This document shows positions 35,253-46,061 of a stretch of 64,000 nucleotides of DNA, piece after piece. The notes beneath the pieces are model-generated. The model had not been told where the DNA came from. It saw nothing but the letters and a program-made list of their open reading frames with translations, and searched no databases. How positions within the stretch are numbered: position 1 is the stretch's first letter; each line of letters starts with the position of its first letter. Source of the DNA: CAWFFV01 sp963814985 (GTDB lineage Bacteria; Chloroflexota; Ktedonobacteria; Ktedonobacterales; Ktedonobacteraceae); the NCBI GenBank assembly GCA_963814985.1, contig CAWFFV010000013.1, forward strand, positions 248,001-312,000. The letters are read 5' to 3'. A program made the translations under genes and the position numbers.

Positions 35253-36598
35253 TACACCCCCACTTTTTCTGGCTCTTGCGCCTGTCCAGGTATTTCTCCT
35301 TTGGGTAAAGGTGAACGCGCTACACGCATAAGTAACCAGATGAGAGCCACGGCTAACAGGATATAGATCAAAGAGAAGATAAAGAAGCTCACATTGAGCA
35401 AAGGTGCAGTAGTGACAGCGTCCCTGGTGCGCAGGTAGCCATAAATGACCCAGGGTTGTCGTCCTATCTCGGTCACCATCCACCCCAGTTCTATTGCCAG
35501 AAAGGACAATGGACCAGCAAGCACAATTCCCCAGAGCAGCCAGCGGTTCTCAGGTACCGTTCGCTTCTTACGCCAGTAGAGGAACCAGAACACAATGGCA
35601 ACGAACAACGCAAAGAATCCGCTACCGACCATACCATCAAATGACGAGTGTACAATGGTCGAGTTGGGCCAATCTTCACGTGAAAACTGGTCGAGACCCT
35701 TAATAAGCGCATTTGGATCATTCGCAGCCAGGATGCTCAAACCATGGGGAATCTCCAAAGCATAGTAGACCTTGCCCGTCTGGGGATCAGCGAGTCCACC
35801 GATGCTCAGAGGAGCACCACGCTGGGTATGAAAGACTCCCTCCATCGCTGCAAACTTGACGGGTTGTACCTGCGCAATGAAACGTGCATTAAAATCACCA
35901 CTGATGATTTGAAGCGGAGTAGCAATCAGTGCCATGGCCATACCCAGCACCAATCCCTTACGATAATATTCTTCTCGCTTACCACGCAGTAAAGCCATTG
36001 CATATACAGCCGCCACGGCAAAGCCCGTAGCAACATAACAAGCCAGAATCATATGCGCTGTCTCATATGGTGTGCTGGGATTGAGCATAGCTTCGATGGG
36101 ATTGATACCTGTTACCTGACCATTTTTGATGACAAATCCTGCTGGTGTATTCATCCAGGAGTTTGCCGTAACAATAAACCATGCCGAAGCTAATCCACTT
36201 ATCCAGATTGGAAAGGAGCAGAGCCAGTGCGCACGAGGTGAGAGACGCTCCCAACCATAAAGGTAAAGACCGAGGAAAATCGCCTCAGTAAAAAAGGCAA
36301 ACCCTTCTAGCATAAAAGGCAAACCGACGACCGCACCGGCAAATTTTGTATATGTCGGCCACAGTAATCCCAGTTCAAACGAGAGTATCGTGCCAGAGAC
36401 GGCACCAATAGCAAATAGAATAGCTGCGGCTCTCGCCCAACGGCGCGTTAGCATCATCCAGACTGGATTCCTGGTTTTCAGCGCTAATCCTTCAGAGATA
36501 CAGAGCAGTAATGGCAGTCCGACTCCAAGAGCCGAAAAGATAATATGAAAAGCTAATGATGTGCCCATTTGGGCACGGGCAGCTAGCAGATCAGGCAT
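35252..36598 (-). CDS. cydA: Cytochrome bd oxidase subunit I
   Basis: 448 residues. ARAQMGTSLAFHIIFSALGVG contains the heme b595/d ligand His19 region. YETAHMILACYVATGF holds the b558 His, and IELGWMVTEIGRQPWVIYG the b558 Met and conserved GRQPW. The quinol (Q) loop is short, as in the cyanide-insensitive oxidase type, rather than the long E. coli form. It oxidises menaquinol, probably supplied by the nearby MenA-like enzyme. An 18 bp dyad lies about 23 bp before the start and may be an operator. A palindromic element lies further upstream. Confidence 0.95.
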   Translation of the reverse strand: MPDLLAARAQMGTSLAFHIIFSALGVGLPLLLCISEGLALKTRNPVWMMLTRRWARAAAILFAIGAVSGTILSFELGLLWPTYTKFAGAVVGLPFMLEGFAFFTEAIFLGLYLYGWERLSPRAHWLCSFPIWISGLASAWFIVTANSWMNTPAGFVIKNGQVTGINPIEAMLNPSTPYETAHMILACYVATGFAVAAVYAMALLRGKREEYYRKGLVLGMAMALIATPLQIISGDFNARFIAQVQPVKFAAMEGVFHTQRGAPLSIGGLADPQTGKVYYALEIPHGLSILAANDPNALIKGLDQFSREDWPNSTIVHSSFDGMVGSGFFALFVAIVFWFLYWRKKRTVPENRWLLWGIVLAGPLSFLAIELGWMVTEIGRQPWVIYGYLRTRDAVTTAPLLNVSFFIFSLIYILLAVALIWLLMRVARSPLPKGEIPGQAQEPEKVGV

Positions 36599-36620
36599 AA
36601 ATTATTTCCTCTTGTCGCAC

Positions 36621-36638
36621 GTTGACCGTACGATCAAC
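36621..36638 (-). promoter_or_regulatory. 18 bp dyad in front of cydAB
   Basis: GTTGACCGTACGATCAAC is self-complementary at 8 of 9 pairs. It lies 23 bases before the cydA ATG, between a possible TATAGG -10 box and the ribosome binding site (AGAGGAAA), a position fit for a repressor. Spacing differs from the FNR consensus, so the protein that binds is unknown. Confidence 0.45.
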
Positions 36639-36661
36639 CTATACGTTTATTGATCCCTTTA

Positions 36662-36839
36662 GTAACTATTCAGGTCTCTTTTTCTGATTCCTCAGCGCCT
36701 TCGGCGCTTCGCAGGGTGTTGTATGTGTGGTTGTGTTGCCTGTGGAGGAGATTGCGTCGCAATCTCCTCCACAGGCAACACAACCACACATACAACGAGA
36801 GCAGGCCACCTGCGGTGGCGAGGAGGCCTGAGTAGTTAC
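36662..36839. repeat. Palindromic interspersed element, copy 5
   Basis: 178 bp with ends GTAACTATTCAGGTCTC and the complement of GTAACTACTCAGGCCTC (15 of 17). The inner palindrome has perfect 39-base arms (36718-36756 and 36758-36796). TTGTATG replaces the TTTTATG of copy 1, with the matching change in the opposite arm. It lies 64 bp upstream of cydA. Confidence 0.9.
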
Positions 36840-36962
36840 ATCCCTTTAATATTGTAGGACTATTGTTTTAAAGCGACAAGCTGAAACAAGCAAAGATGAA
36901 TCGGAGATGTGAAGAAGCTTCGGAAGGCTATTCGCCCTTGCCTTATAGATAATGTGAAATAT

Positions 36963-37811
36963 CTATTTTTGCTGGACTTGAAATATTTTTAATTCCTCAT
37001 CCAAATTATTAATATAATCTTTACCATATTTACCATTCTCTAAATAGTGATAAAGGTGTTCAGGAAGGTTCTGAGCTATTTCGGAGCAACAAGACCCTGC
37101 CGCCAGGGCAATTGTGGCAACAGTATCTACATCACCAGAAAAACGAACGCAGGCCATGAGCAGGTCTCTCATATTATCGTTATTGGTAACGGCTGTAATC
37201 GCTGCCCGCACACTCATCCACCCTTTCGATTTGACTTTGCCAAACCAGGGTGTTGACCATTGTCCATTGACATAGCGTTCTAGAAAACGGCCCAGCTCTT
37301 TTTTAGGACCCAGGTTGTACAAAAAATAATGGGTCATTAGAGAAGATGCCACAGCAGCATTGATCCCATCAGGTGTGTTATGAGTCAGAGTTGCCTGAAG
37401 AGTAGAGCGCTCGATCACGGTGGAAATAGACGAGTACACACCAATTGGAGCAGCACGCATAGCCGCACCGCTCTTATCACTCGTAGATATGATCTTCTCC
37501 AGGAATTCCCGGCCATCCTTAACATGCAACAAGAAACTATAAAAGCTTCCAGCATAGCCACTCCGTGGATCACGTTTGAAAACCTCAACAAATCTACGAG
37601 CAAGCATTTCAGGTGTCCAGGTCTCACCCGATACGATAGCTTCCGCAATGGCAAGGCTCATTTGCGTATCATCAGTGTACGAACCTGGTTCTATGCTATG
37701 TTTGGGATGTTTTACAAATTGTGACAGATCATTATATCTGCTAATCATGTTGGCGTCCGCGTATTCAAAACCAGCGCCATATGCATCACCAATTGCCAGT
37801 TCAAGTAACAT
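36963..37811 (-). CDS. ADP-ribosylglycohydrolase family protein
   Basis: 282 residues, all-helical ARH fold. Metal ligands are visible: LAIGDAYGAGFEY near the N terminus, EPGSYTDDTQMSLAIAEA (the TDDT motif), and CVRFSGDVDTVATIALAAG (D-x-D-T) near the C terminus. Such enzymes remove ADP-ribose from proteins or other targets, or act in DraG-type switching. No ADP-ribosyltransferase gene is adjacent. The start (MLLELAIGDAYG) is the first ATG in frame and leaves almost no N-terminal extension. It is monocistronic and divergent from the next gene. Confidence 0.88.
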   Translation of the reverse strand: MLLELAIGDAYGAGFEYADANMISRYNDLSQFVKHPKHSIEPGSYTDDTQMSLAIAEAIVSGETWTPEMLARRFVEVFKRDPRSGYAGSFYSFLLHVKDGREFLEKIISTSDKSGAAMRAAPIGVYSSISTVIERSTLQATLTHNTPDGINAAVASSLMTHYFLYNLGPKKELGRFLERYVNGQWSTPWFGKVKSKGWMSVRAAITAVTNNDNMRDLLMACVRFSGDVDTVATIALAAGSCCSEIAQNLPEHLYHYLENGKYGKDYINNLDEELKIFQVQQK

Positions 37812-37862
37812 AGGGTAATATCCTCACTCACTGAAACTTTTTTCATACAGCTTCTTCTCTCT

Positions 37863-37874
37863 GTATGCTATAAT
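37863..37874 (+). promoter_or_regulatory. Extended -10 promoter of the bPH-like gene
   Basis: TGC-TATAAT (TATAAT at 37869-37874) forms a TGnTATAAT extended -10 element, 32 bases before the TTG start. No clear -35 box is seen, as is usual for this promoter type. Confidence 0.6.
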
Positions 37875-37906
37875 TTCTCCATACGGAAGAAAGGTCGCCA
37901 TCTACA

Positions 37907-38548
37907 TTGCCGAATAACACAAGTACAGCTGAAAAGATCATAACCAATACCAGGGGATTGCGCAACCATTTACAGCCTGACGAGCAACCAATGCTGACAA
38001 TTCCTGCCATTTGGGATGGTGGACAGGGGCAACGTAGTATGCCCTGCGATGTCATTTTGACTAATCAACGTCTTATCGGCTATGTGTTTGTAACATTTCC
38101 ACGAGAGCGCCTCTTCCTCGAAGCACTTACGCTCTCAACTATCACCAATATTTCATTGCGTCAGAAACGCTTTGAGCCAATTTTCCGTGAACTGCTGGTT
38201 AATGACGGTGAACATAAAGTCTATATTCGTGCTCCACGTCAGAAAATTGAGGCATTGTATACTGCCTTGCACTCAACTATCGAGGACAGTACATCCATTA
38301 CGGCTGCAACATTTGAAAGATCAACAACAGACAGCCCTGCTCCTATCTATGGTCGGCAGGATATTCGCGCCTCCTTTGACAATTCCCCTCTTGCAATCCT
38401 CTTACTCTTCGTAGGCGGCCTGATCTTAGAGATCACTGGAGGGAGCTTCTGGGCAATGACACAGAGTTCTCAAATAGGCCTTCCACTCTGTATAGCCGGC
38501 TTTGTTTCAGTTATCATAGCAATAATGGTAAGACGACAACGCGGCTAG
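37907..38548 (+). CDS. Membrane protein with a PH-like cytoplasmic domain
   Basis: 213 residues from a TTG start preceded by GGAAGAAAGG. Residues about 20-125 (LQPDEQPMLTIPAIWDG, CDVILTNQRLIGYVF, LEALTLSTITNISLRQKRF) resemble bacterial PH domains of the bPH/YdaR type. Two C-terminal spans (AILLLFVGGLILEITGG and IGLPLCIAGFVSVIIAIMV) anchor it. No partner is evident. Family assignment is by pattern only. Confidence 0.55.
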   Translation: MPNNTSTAEKIITNTRGLRNHLQPDEQPMLTIPAIWDGGQGQRSMPCDVILTNQRLIGYVFVTFPRERLFLEALTLSTITNISLRQKRFEPIFRELLVNDGEHKVYIRAPRQKIEALYTALHSTIEDSTSITAATFERSTTDSPAPIYGRQDIRASFDNSPLAILLLFVGGLILEITGGSFWAMTQSSQIGLPLCIAGFVSVIIAIMVRRQRG

Positions 38549-38642
38549 CTGTCAATGAGTAGAGCAATTACCCCTGACTCGCATGTATCGAGATCTGAAG
38601 CTTAAAAATTCTTTCGACTCTTTACAGGCTCTCTCAATCCAG

Positions 38643-40435
38643 TTAACGGACTTGCGCAACCTGCACCCGGACCTGGGGAGATTGTACACTCTGTCCTTGA
38701 GCATTGCGGGCCGTCGCCTCCACAGTAGCAGTAATCATCTGGCGAAGCTTGGGCATAGGAACTGGCCAGGAAAATGTTGTCTGCCCTCCGATATCGGTGG
38801 CCTGTGGAGGGCTGTTGTAAGCTTGTATGAGAGCACTATAGGTCACATGTAATGTCACAGAAACGCCAGGTTGGCTGGTCGTCACGACTACGGGAACGGT
38901 AGTACCACTTCTGACTTGCAATGGGATATTTGTGATCGTCACACTCAAGGGGACCGGGACTGGCGTAGGGGTAGGGGTGACAGGTATCGGTGTAGGGGCC
39001 GCTGTAGCCGTGGGTGGGACTGCTGTAGGTGGGACTGCTGTAGGTGGGGCCACTGTAGGAGTTGCTCCCATAGTAGTCGTAGGAGGGAGCTTACTAGTGA
39101 GGGAGTGTGTAGGTTGTGCCGTAGGAATGGACGTGGGGATCTTCGGCGTCTGTGTTGTTCCTCCTGGCATAAAGGATATAGCGGCAGTTTTCAATTGGCT
39201 AGGGGAGGCAAATGGATTATTCAGAAGGTACCAGAGGGTAGTACCACCGCCTAGCATAGAGAGACCAATCAGACCCATAAGAGCCGTTCGTCGCGAGACC
39301 AGCACCTGGTCCGCAGAACCTCTGCGTCTTTTATCAGCCGACAGAGGTGTTGCCAGATCGAGAGCTCCTACCAGTGCGACGGCATGCTCTTTTAGTGTAT
39401 CACTATCTATGATCGAGGGGGTCGCAAGTTCTGGGAGAGGGGGGATAAGGAGAGATGTACTCTGTATCAACTGATCTTTGTTTTCTGTTTGCACAGGTAG
39501 ACTCACAGGAAGAAGAGCGGTAGCGCTCTCTGTATGAAGAGATGTCTTTGTTTGAGGCTGAAGACCTCGTGGCCACTTCCCCTCAATTCCCTGTGCCAGA
39601 GCCTGGGCAAATTCGCACGCGGTGGCAAAGCGGTCCGCCGGGTCTTTGCTGAGTGCACGCAAGAGCACGGCCTCCGCTGGCTCTGGCAAATCGGAGCGAA
39701 ACGTTCGTGGAGAAATGGGCAACATAGTTGCCACCTGCATTAACATCAGCCCTGTCGATGCAGGTGGAAAAGGTGAATTTCTTGTCACCAACATATATGC
39801 CAGGATCGCTAATCCATAAATATCCGTTGCACTGCTTGCAGGTGCTCCCAAAGCCTGTTCTGGGGCCATATATTCGGGAGTTCCAACCGTCTGACCAGCT
39901 TGCGAAATCTGTGTCAGAGCGCCATCAAAGATTTTGGCAACACCAAACTCTGCAAGATAGACATGATCCTCTTCATCAACCAGAATATTTGCAGGCTTGA
40001 GATCACGATGAATCACTTGCTGACTGTGCGCATAATCGAGCGCCTCGGCAATTTGCATCACATAGTGAGAGATTTTGCTCAGCGAGAGATCACTACCGAT
40101 AAGACGCTCTGTCAGATTGCCGCCGCTAATATACGGTACGACCAGATAGGGGTATCTGGTGGAGGGAACTTCACCAGACGCTAAGATAGGTAAGATCGAA
40201 GGATGGTGTAGACGCTCCCGGAGGATCAAAATTTCACGAACGAAACGTCTGCGGCACTCAATAGCTTCGTCTATCGAGAGAGTAAGTGAAGGTAGTAAGA
40301 CTTTGACGGCAACCAGCTCTTGAGGGGAGTTTATCCTTTCTCCCAAAAGACCACGCTCGCTCTTCCCTGACCGAGGATTCGTTTCAACTGGTAGTCATCT
40401 ACAATATGACCCAGTAATGTTTCTGCTGATGGCAT
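38643..40435 (-). CDS. Receptor-like Ser/Thr kinase with altered DFG motif, frameshifted
   Basis: About 597 residues. The N terminus (SAETLLGHIVDDYQLKRILG) and Gly-rich loop lie before a frameshift near 40355: TTTT should be TTTTT, giving VVFLGERINSPQELVAVK. The kinase domain (to about 265) has VAVK, HRDLKPAN and GTPEYMAPEQ, but the metal-binding DFG reads EFG (LAEFGVAK; codon GAG). One membrane span (LMGLIGLSMLGGGTTLWYLL) is followed by a Pro/Thr-rich stalk and a C-terminal Ig-like beta domain (about 495-597). It is a tandem paralogue of the next kinase. Loss of the DFG Asp predicts weak or no phosphotransfer. Confidence 0.85.
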
Positions 40436-40714
40436 CTGTTGTTTTCCTTTCTCTCACGTTGGAGGTTTCGACAAAAGGTGCTCTTGCTCAGCCATTCCTC
40501 TGACTTCTCGGCTCTTTTGAGAACGAGATTTCCGCCTGATACTCTCTTCCGATAAGACCGGATTTGATCAAAATATCCCCACTAACTACCGATCTTTTTG
40601 CGAGTATACATTCTTTTATTGGGATAGAACAATGTTGTCGAGCGTATAACCCCACCAAATGGGTTATATGGTCTCTCCGTCTTTACCATATAAACATGTA
40701 AATAAGGAAATGGT

Positions 40715-40860
40715 GTCTTTATAATTCCTCAGTGCCTGAGGCGCTTCGCAAGGTGTTTTGTGCAGGTTGTGTCGCTATTGATGGAGGTGCGGCGCACCTC
40801 CATCAATAGCGACACAACCTGCACAAAACTAGAGTGAGGCACAGCAGTTGTAGGGTTCCA
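40715..40860. repeat. Degraded palindromic element between the kinase genes
   Basis: ATTCCTCAGTGCCTGAGGCGCTTCGC matches the left part of the family in relaxed form (shown here only to describe the GCGCC hairpin region). The inner palindrome (40755-40829, GTTTTGTGCAGGTTGTGTCG on the left) has about 37-base arms with perfect pairing. The GTAAC ends are no longer recognisable. It occupies most of the 437 bp gap between the kinases; no gene is seen there. Confidence 0.75.
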
Positions 40861-40872
40861 ACTAGCCACCAG

Positions 40873-42541
40873 CTAGCTAACCCGCACCTGGACTGGAGAA
40901 GATTGCGTACTTTGTCCCTGAGCATCGCTGACCTTCGCACTTACAGTAGCGTTGACCACACGGCGCGTCCTGAAAGTAGGGATGGACCAGGAAAATGTTG
41001 TCTGCCCTCCAATATTAGTGACTTGTGGAGAGCTGTCGGTAGTTCTTGTGAGACCGCTATAGGTTACATGTAGCGTCACAGAAACACCTGATTGGCTGGT
41101 CGTCACAACCACGGGGACAGTGTTACCCCTCATAACTTGCAAGGGGATATTCGTGATCATCACGCTCAAGGGAGGAACTGGGACCGGGGTAGGAGTAGGA
41201 GTAGGAGTAGGCGCAGCTGTAGGCACTGGTGCAGGTGTGTAGGTAGGTTGTGTTGTGGGGGTGGGTGTAGGGTTCATCACTGGCTGTCGTGCACCTTCCA
41301 ACGAGGAGGATGCAGAGGCGGTTTTCAATTTCCTGGGAGCTGAGAGTGGATCGTTCAAGAGATACCAGAGGGTACCACCACCCATAACGCACAGGCCTAT
41401 CAGACCGCCTGTGAGAGCCATCCGTCTCGATACCAATACTGGACCGCGTTTTTTACCAGTAGGCAAGGGAGATGTCTGATTGAAAACTCCCACCTGTGGG
41501 ACGGCTGGCATTTTCAGTGTATCATCATCCATGATCGAAGAGACCACAGGCCCTGGGAGAAGAGGAACGAGGACAGATGTATTCTGCTTCAGAGGATCAA
41601 GCTGATCTTCGTCCTCTATTTGTAACGATGATCCCACCTGAAGAGATGTCTCCGTTTGAGAATGGAGATCTTGTAGCCCCTGTCCCCCGATCCCATGTAC
41701 CAGGGCCTGGGCAAACTCGCACGCTGTGGCAAAGCGGTCAGTCGGGTCTTTGCTGAGCGCACGCAAGAGCACGGCCTCCGCTGGCTCTGGTAAATCTGAG
41801 CAAAATGTTCGTGGAGGGATGGGAGGGATGGTCGCCACTTGCAGTAACATCAATCCCGTCGATGCTGGCGGAAAGGGTAATCGTCCTGTCATCAATGTAT
41901 ACGTCAGGACCGCTAACCCATAAATATCCGTTGCACCACTCACCGGCTCTCCCAACACCTGTTCTGGAGCCATATATTCTGAGGGTTCCAACCATCTGAC
42001 CTGATTGCGAAATCTGGGTCAGGGCACTGTCAAAGGGTTTGTCAATACCAAAATCCATAAGGTAGATGTGGTCCTCTTCATCAACCAGAATATTTGCTGG
42101 TTTGAGGTTACAATGAATTACCTGCTGGCTGTGTATATAATCGAGCGCTTCGGCAACTTGCATCACGTAGTGAGAGATTTTGCTCAACGGGAGTTTACCA
42201 CCCGTAAGACGATCTCCCAGGCTTCCTCCGCTGATATATGGTACGACCAGATAGGAGTATCTGGTGGAGGGAACGTCACTCAATGCTAAGATAGGTAAGA
42301 TCGAGGGATGGTGTAAACGCTCCCGCAGGGTCAGAATTTCATGGGTGAAGCGTCTGCGGCACTCAATGATTTCATATATCGACAGAGAGGGCGGAGGCAA
42401 TAAGATCTTGACGGCAACCAACTCTTGAGGAGATGTTATGCTTTCTCCCAGGAAGACCACATTTGCTGCTCCCTCGCCAAGAACCTGTTTCAACTGGTAG
42501 TCACCGATGACATGACCCAGCAATGTTTCTGCTGATGACAT
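40873..42541 (-). CDS. Receptor-like Ser/Thr pseudokinase with altered HRD motif, frameshifted
   Basis: About 556 residues, paralogous to the downstream kinase over its whole length. Gly loop VLGEGAANVVF, VAVK and DFG (LMDFGIDK) are intact, but the catalytic HRD reads HCN (VIHCNLKPANI; codons TGT AAC), so the catalytic Asp is lost. A frameshift near 41985 (CCC for CC) separates QMVGT from SEYMAPEQVLG. One span (GLIGLCVMGGGTLWYLL), a short Pro/Thr stalk and an Ig-like beta domain follow. The frame and both ends match the paralogue, so it arose by tandem duplication. Confidence 0.85.
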
Positions 42542-42734
42542 CTGTTGTTTTCCTTCCTCTCGCGCCGCAGGTTTCGACGGTTCGATTATACTTCTTTCCT
42601 CTGAGACATGACAATGCCTTCGAGCACACCACCCACCGAATGGGTTACATGATCACTCCCTCTCTAGCAGCTAAACAGTAACTCACCCACCTTCCCCTAT
42701 CACCGTACCTGAAGTATAATACCCACTAATACAA

Positions 42735-45700
42735 TTGGATAACGTTTACATCAATAAGGTCGAGAAAAAATCTTTTTCTTCTATCTATCTAAGAAAAGAA
42801 CCCTGGGGGAAGGTGATTCGTTCTATGATATTTTTTACTCTCGCTCTTCAAGTACGAAAATTCAGCCGGTCTCTTGGCACATTTCTCTTCGTCACTATTT
42901 TAGGTGGGGCTGTGATCCCCATTCTGGCAGGTCAGGTTAAGGATGCTCGCACAACAGTGCTTGTACAAGTAGGAGAGAAGCTCGTTTCGCCGGAGTATAG
43001 GCAGTATCTGATCCTCCTGATTCTCCTTCTTGCCCTTATCAGTGTCATCGAAATACTTGCACTTATAGAAGAGCAACGCAATGGCAGCAAAGAACTCAGG
43101 AAATATTTGCGAGAGATAGCCAGGAACAATGAGACGCTAGCCCCTGATGGTTTCTTCCAGCAATCAGTGCTCGGTATTGTGGGGGTACCGCTTGATAGTG
43201 TTTTCATTCATTTGCACGCCACTTCCGACCGGCCTCGCTTTGATTTGCCAAACGAGCAACGAGAAGCGCTGGCCGCTATCCAACATCGTACGGATCTGAC
43301 TTCTGCACAGCATGAGGAACTGATCCAGGCTCTACGCGTACGCTGGTACTCCCAGATAGGTCGAACATCTCTTGAGTCGCCAGGCCGGGTCAAGGTTGAG
43401 GAAATCTTGCAACATACCACGGCTGCACAGCCTGGTATAGTGATTCTGGGCAGTCCTGGCTCTGGCAAAAGTACAACCCTGCGCTGGCTGGTTTTCCAGA
43501 TGGCACGTGCTGCTCGTACTCCCCGTCATCGTCGCCTGCTTTCTCTTCTTTCGCGCCTCCTGAGCCGTCTCTTCAGGCGCTCTTTCCGCTGGGGCGATGG
43601 TCTCCCCGAAGGTCTGACTCCCTGCCAGATCCCCATTCTCTTCAAAGTTGGCAGAGTACGCGAAAGCTTTCACCAATACACAAAATGCTGAGCCACTATC
43701 GGTACAGGCCTATCTCCGCTCTTTCTTGCAGAGCAAATATGAGCATCTCCCCAGATTGGCCGATCGTCTGCTACAAGAACTAGAAAATGGACATTGTCTT
43801 GTGCTCATTGATGGCCTGGACGAAGTTGCCAATGATCAGACGCGCCGTCAGGTGGCTGAACATATCACGACCTTCGTTGCCCATTACTCGCCTGACAAGT
43901 CCACAGCGAAACGCTACAATCGTTTTATTATTACCTCTCGCATTGTGGGCTACGAGGCCAACAAATTTTCTGACTACACACACTATACCTTGCAAGATCT
44001 TGATGATGAGCAGATCGAGGATTTTCTCTCACACTGGTGCCCAGTAGTAGAGCGCTACCGGATGCAATCAGCACAGAGTTCGAAGAAGCTTTCGTTGGAT
44101 CAACAGGCACAGGCAAATAAAGAGGGACGCGTCCACTATCAACGCCTTCGTGATGCATTGATACAAAATCCCGGTATCAAAAATCTGGCTATCAATCCAT
44201 TGATGCTAACGCTGCTGGCCCTGTTGCAACAGAGTGGCAGGACACTTCCCCATCGCCGTATTGAACTGTATCAGATCGTGACACGTACATTGCTCGATAA
44301 CTGGAACCAACAGACGGGACGGCGTGCTTTTCCTCCTGACGAGATAGCGCTGGCTGAGGAGATGCTAAACTGTCTGGCGTACGAAATGCACAGCAGTGAT
44401 CTCTTGCTCACAGAGGCTAAAGTCAAAGAGATTGCTTGCCAGACGATGACCGCATTTTACAAAGTGACGCCAAACGATGACAAGATTGATCAATTTATCG
44501 ATACCATTCGCCAGAGTAGTGGGCTTTTCGTTGAGGGTGGACAGGGATTATTCTGCTTTATGCATCGCACTTTCCAGGAGTACTATGTTGCGCAACATCT
44601 GATGCCCAAACCTGCCGACGAGCTACGGACCTTTGTCCAGCAGCACAGCCATCACTCCATCTGGCATGAGCCATTCTTACTGCTGATTGCCGAGAAAAGC
44701 ACGCAGAAGGGTCAGCAGGCCAGCGACCTCATTGAGGCTATCCTGGATACAAAAAAGAACTATGACACAGTATTGCAACGTAACTTGCTCCTGGCAACAA
44801 GCTGTGTAATTGATTGCAATGTCTGGAAAATTGAGCACTCATTACAACGCGATATTGCCTGGCAACTTTTCGACTTGTATGGCGACACACTTGGTGCAGG
44901 ACGCTATCGAGCCACTCCAACAGGAGATTAAGCGACTCGCACTCCTCTGGCTACGCGGCCAGCCCACAGAGAGCAGCAGTTCCTTACCCCCACTACTTGC
45001 GGTCTGGCGTGATGCCTTATGCGATAATACACAGGCTGTTCGCCAGGAAGGAGCGGTTCGCCTCCTGAGCGATCTTGCGCTAGATCTGCCTGATTGCCCC
45101 AGACTTGTGCTGTCCAGTTTGCTACCACCACTTGTCATACTAGCCAAACTCTCCGAACTACCCGATTTTCCGATACCCGCAGAGATCCGTAAACAATGTG
45201 CATCACTTAAAGCCCGACCTGTCTCCACACGCATAACAGAGTATGCGCTGATAACGCTACGATTGCTCGACGTCGATGGTCCTGCCGGTTGGCTACATCA
45301 GGCATGGCTCACCTGGAACAAAGAGCAGCCTGAGCTGTTGGGGCGACTTGAGCCAGAACTCGCTTGAGCTGGACTATCTGCTTACTCCGGCTGCATTGCC
45401 TGCCACATGGGATGATCCAAATTGGGACAAACAACTTGCGCTGGGCAAAAAGTGGCAGAAGCGCGCTCGCAGTAACCCCAGGGATCTGCAAACCAGTTGC
45501 TCCAGGCCAGTACGACGGCCCGCTTTCCCCATGCCTACCTCTACTGGCAGATGCTCAGACGAGAGACGTTTCATCCCAGACAGGGACGAAATTGGAAAGC
45601 TAACTGGCAATCCTTTCTCAGCAGGAGATGGATCGCAGCCACAGCGCTACCTACCAGGCCTGTTTCAATTTACGCTTTTTGCTCTGCCGAGCAGGACAGC

Positions 45701-45880
45701 CAGCAGCAACAGGCAATCGCCAGAGAGATTACAACTGCACTTTCTTCACAAGACCAGCAACAAGAAATGGCTCTCATTACTCTCACCAATCTTTACATTC
45801 GAGATTTTCAAGATTTTCGAGATATATTCACGTATTCACAGATACATTCTAGCCATTCGAGTATATTCGAGACATTTTAG
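42735..45880 (+). CDS. Membrane-anchored NACHT NTPase, multiply frameshifted
   Basis: The first frame carries two N-terminal spans (FLFVTILGGAVIPILAG and YLILLILLLALISVIEILAL), then Walker A GIVILGSPGSGKSTTLRWL. After a one-base slip near 43660, Walker B CLVLIDGLDEVAND, FIITSRIVGY and the NACHT winged-helix region with LAINPLMLTLLALL follow. Further slips near 44890, 45350 and 45500-45650 take the frame through a helical region (ALLWLRGQPTESSS; LELDYLLTPAALPATWDDP). NACHT proteins are STAND ATPases used in signalling and phage defence. A TTG start at 42735 is likely. Either many assembly indels or real decay applies; the density is higher than in neighbouring genes. Confidence 0.7.
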
Positions 45881-46035
45881 ACTTCAGATATCCTAGACAT
45901 TCCATAATGCATACTTTACCTAGCGAAATATTTCATTCGATATATTCACGATTTGAGTCATATTCGAGATCCTATAGATATATTCGGTATATTCGGATAT
46001 TTATATTCGGTATATTCGGTATATTCGAGATCATA
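45790..46035 (+). repeat. AT-rich array of ATTCGA/ATTCGG motifs
   Basis: About ten ATTCG motifs, mostly ATTCGAGA or ATTCGGTA, occur with irregular spacing between 45800 and 46035 (for example TATTCGGTATATTCGGTAT). No frame is convincingly coding here. It lies between the end of the NACHT gene and the next ORF and may interrupt a formerly continuous gene. Confidence 0.6.
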
Positions 46036-46061
46036 AAGGAATTGCGATCATCTTATGCACC

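Noticed and set aside
36621..36638. FNR box in front of cydAB
   Set aside because: The half-sites TTGA and TCAA are separated by eight bases rather than six.
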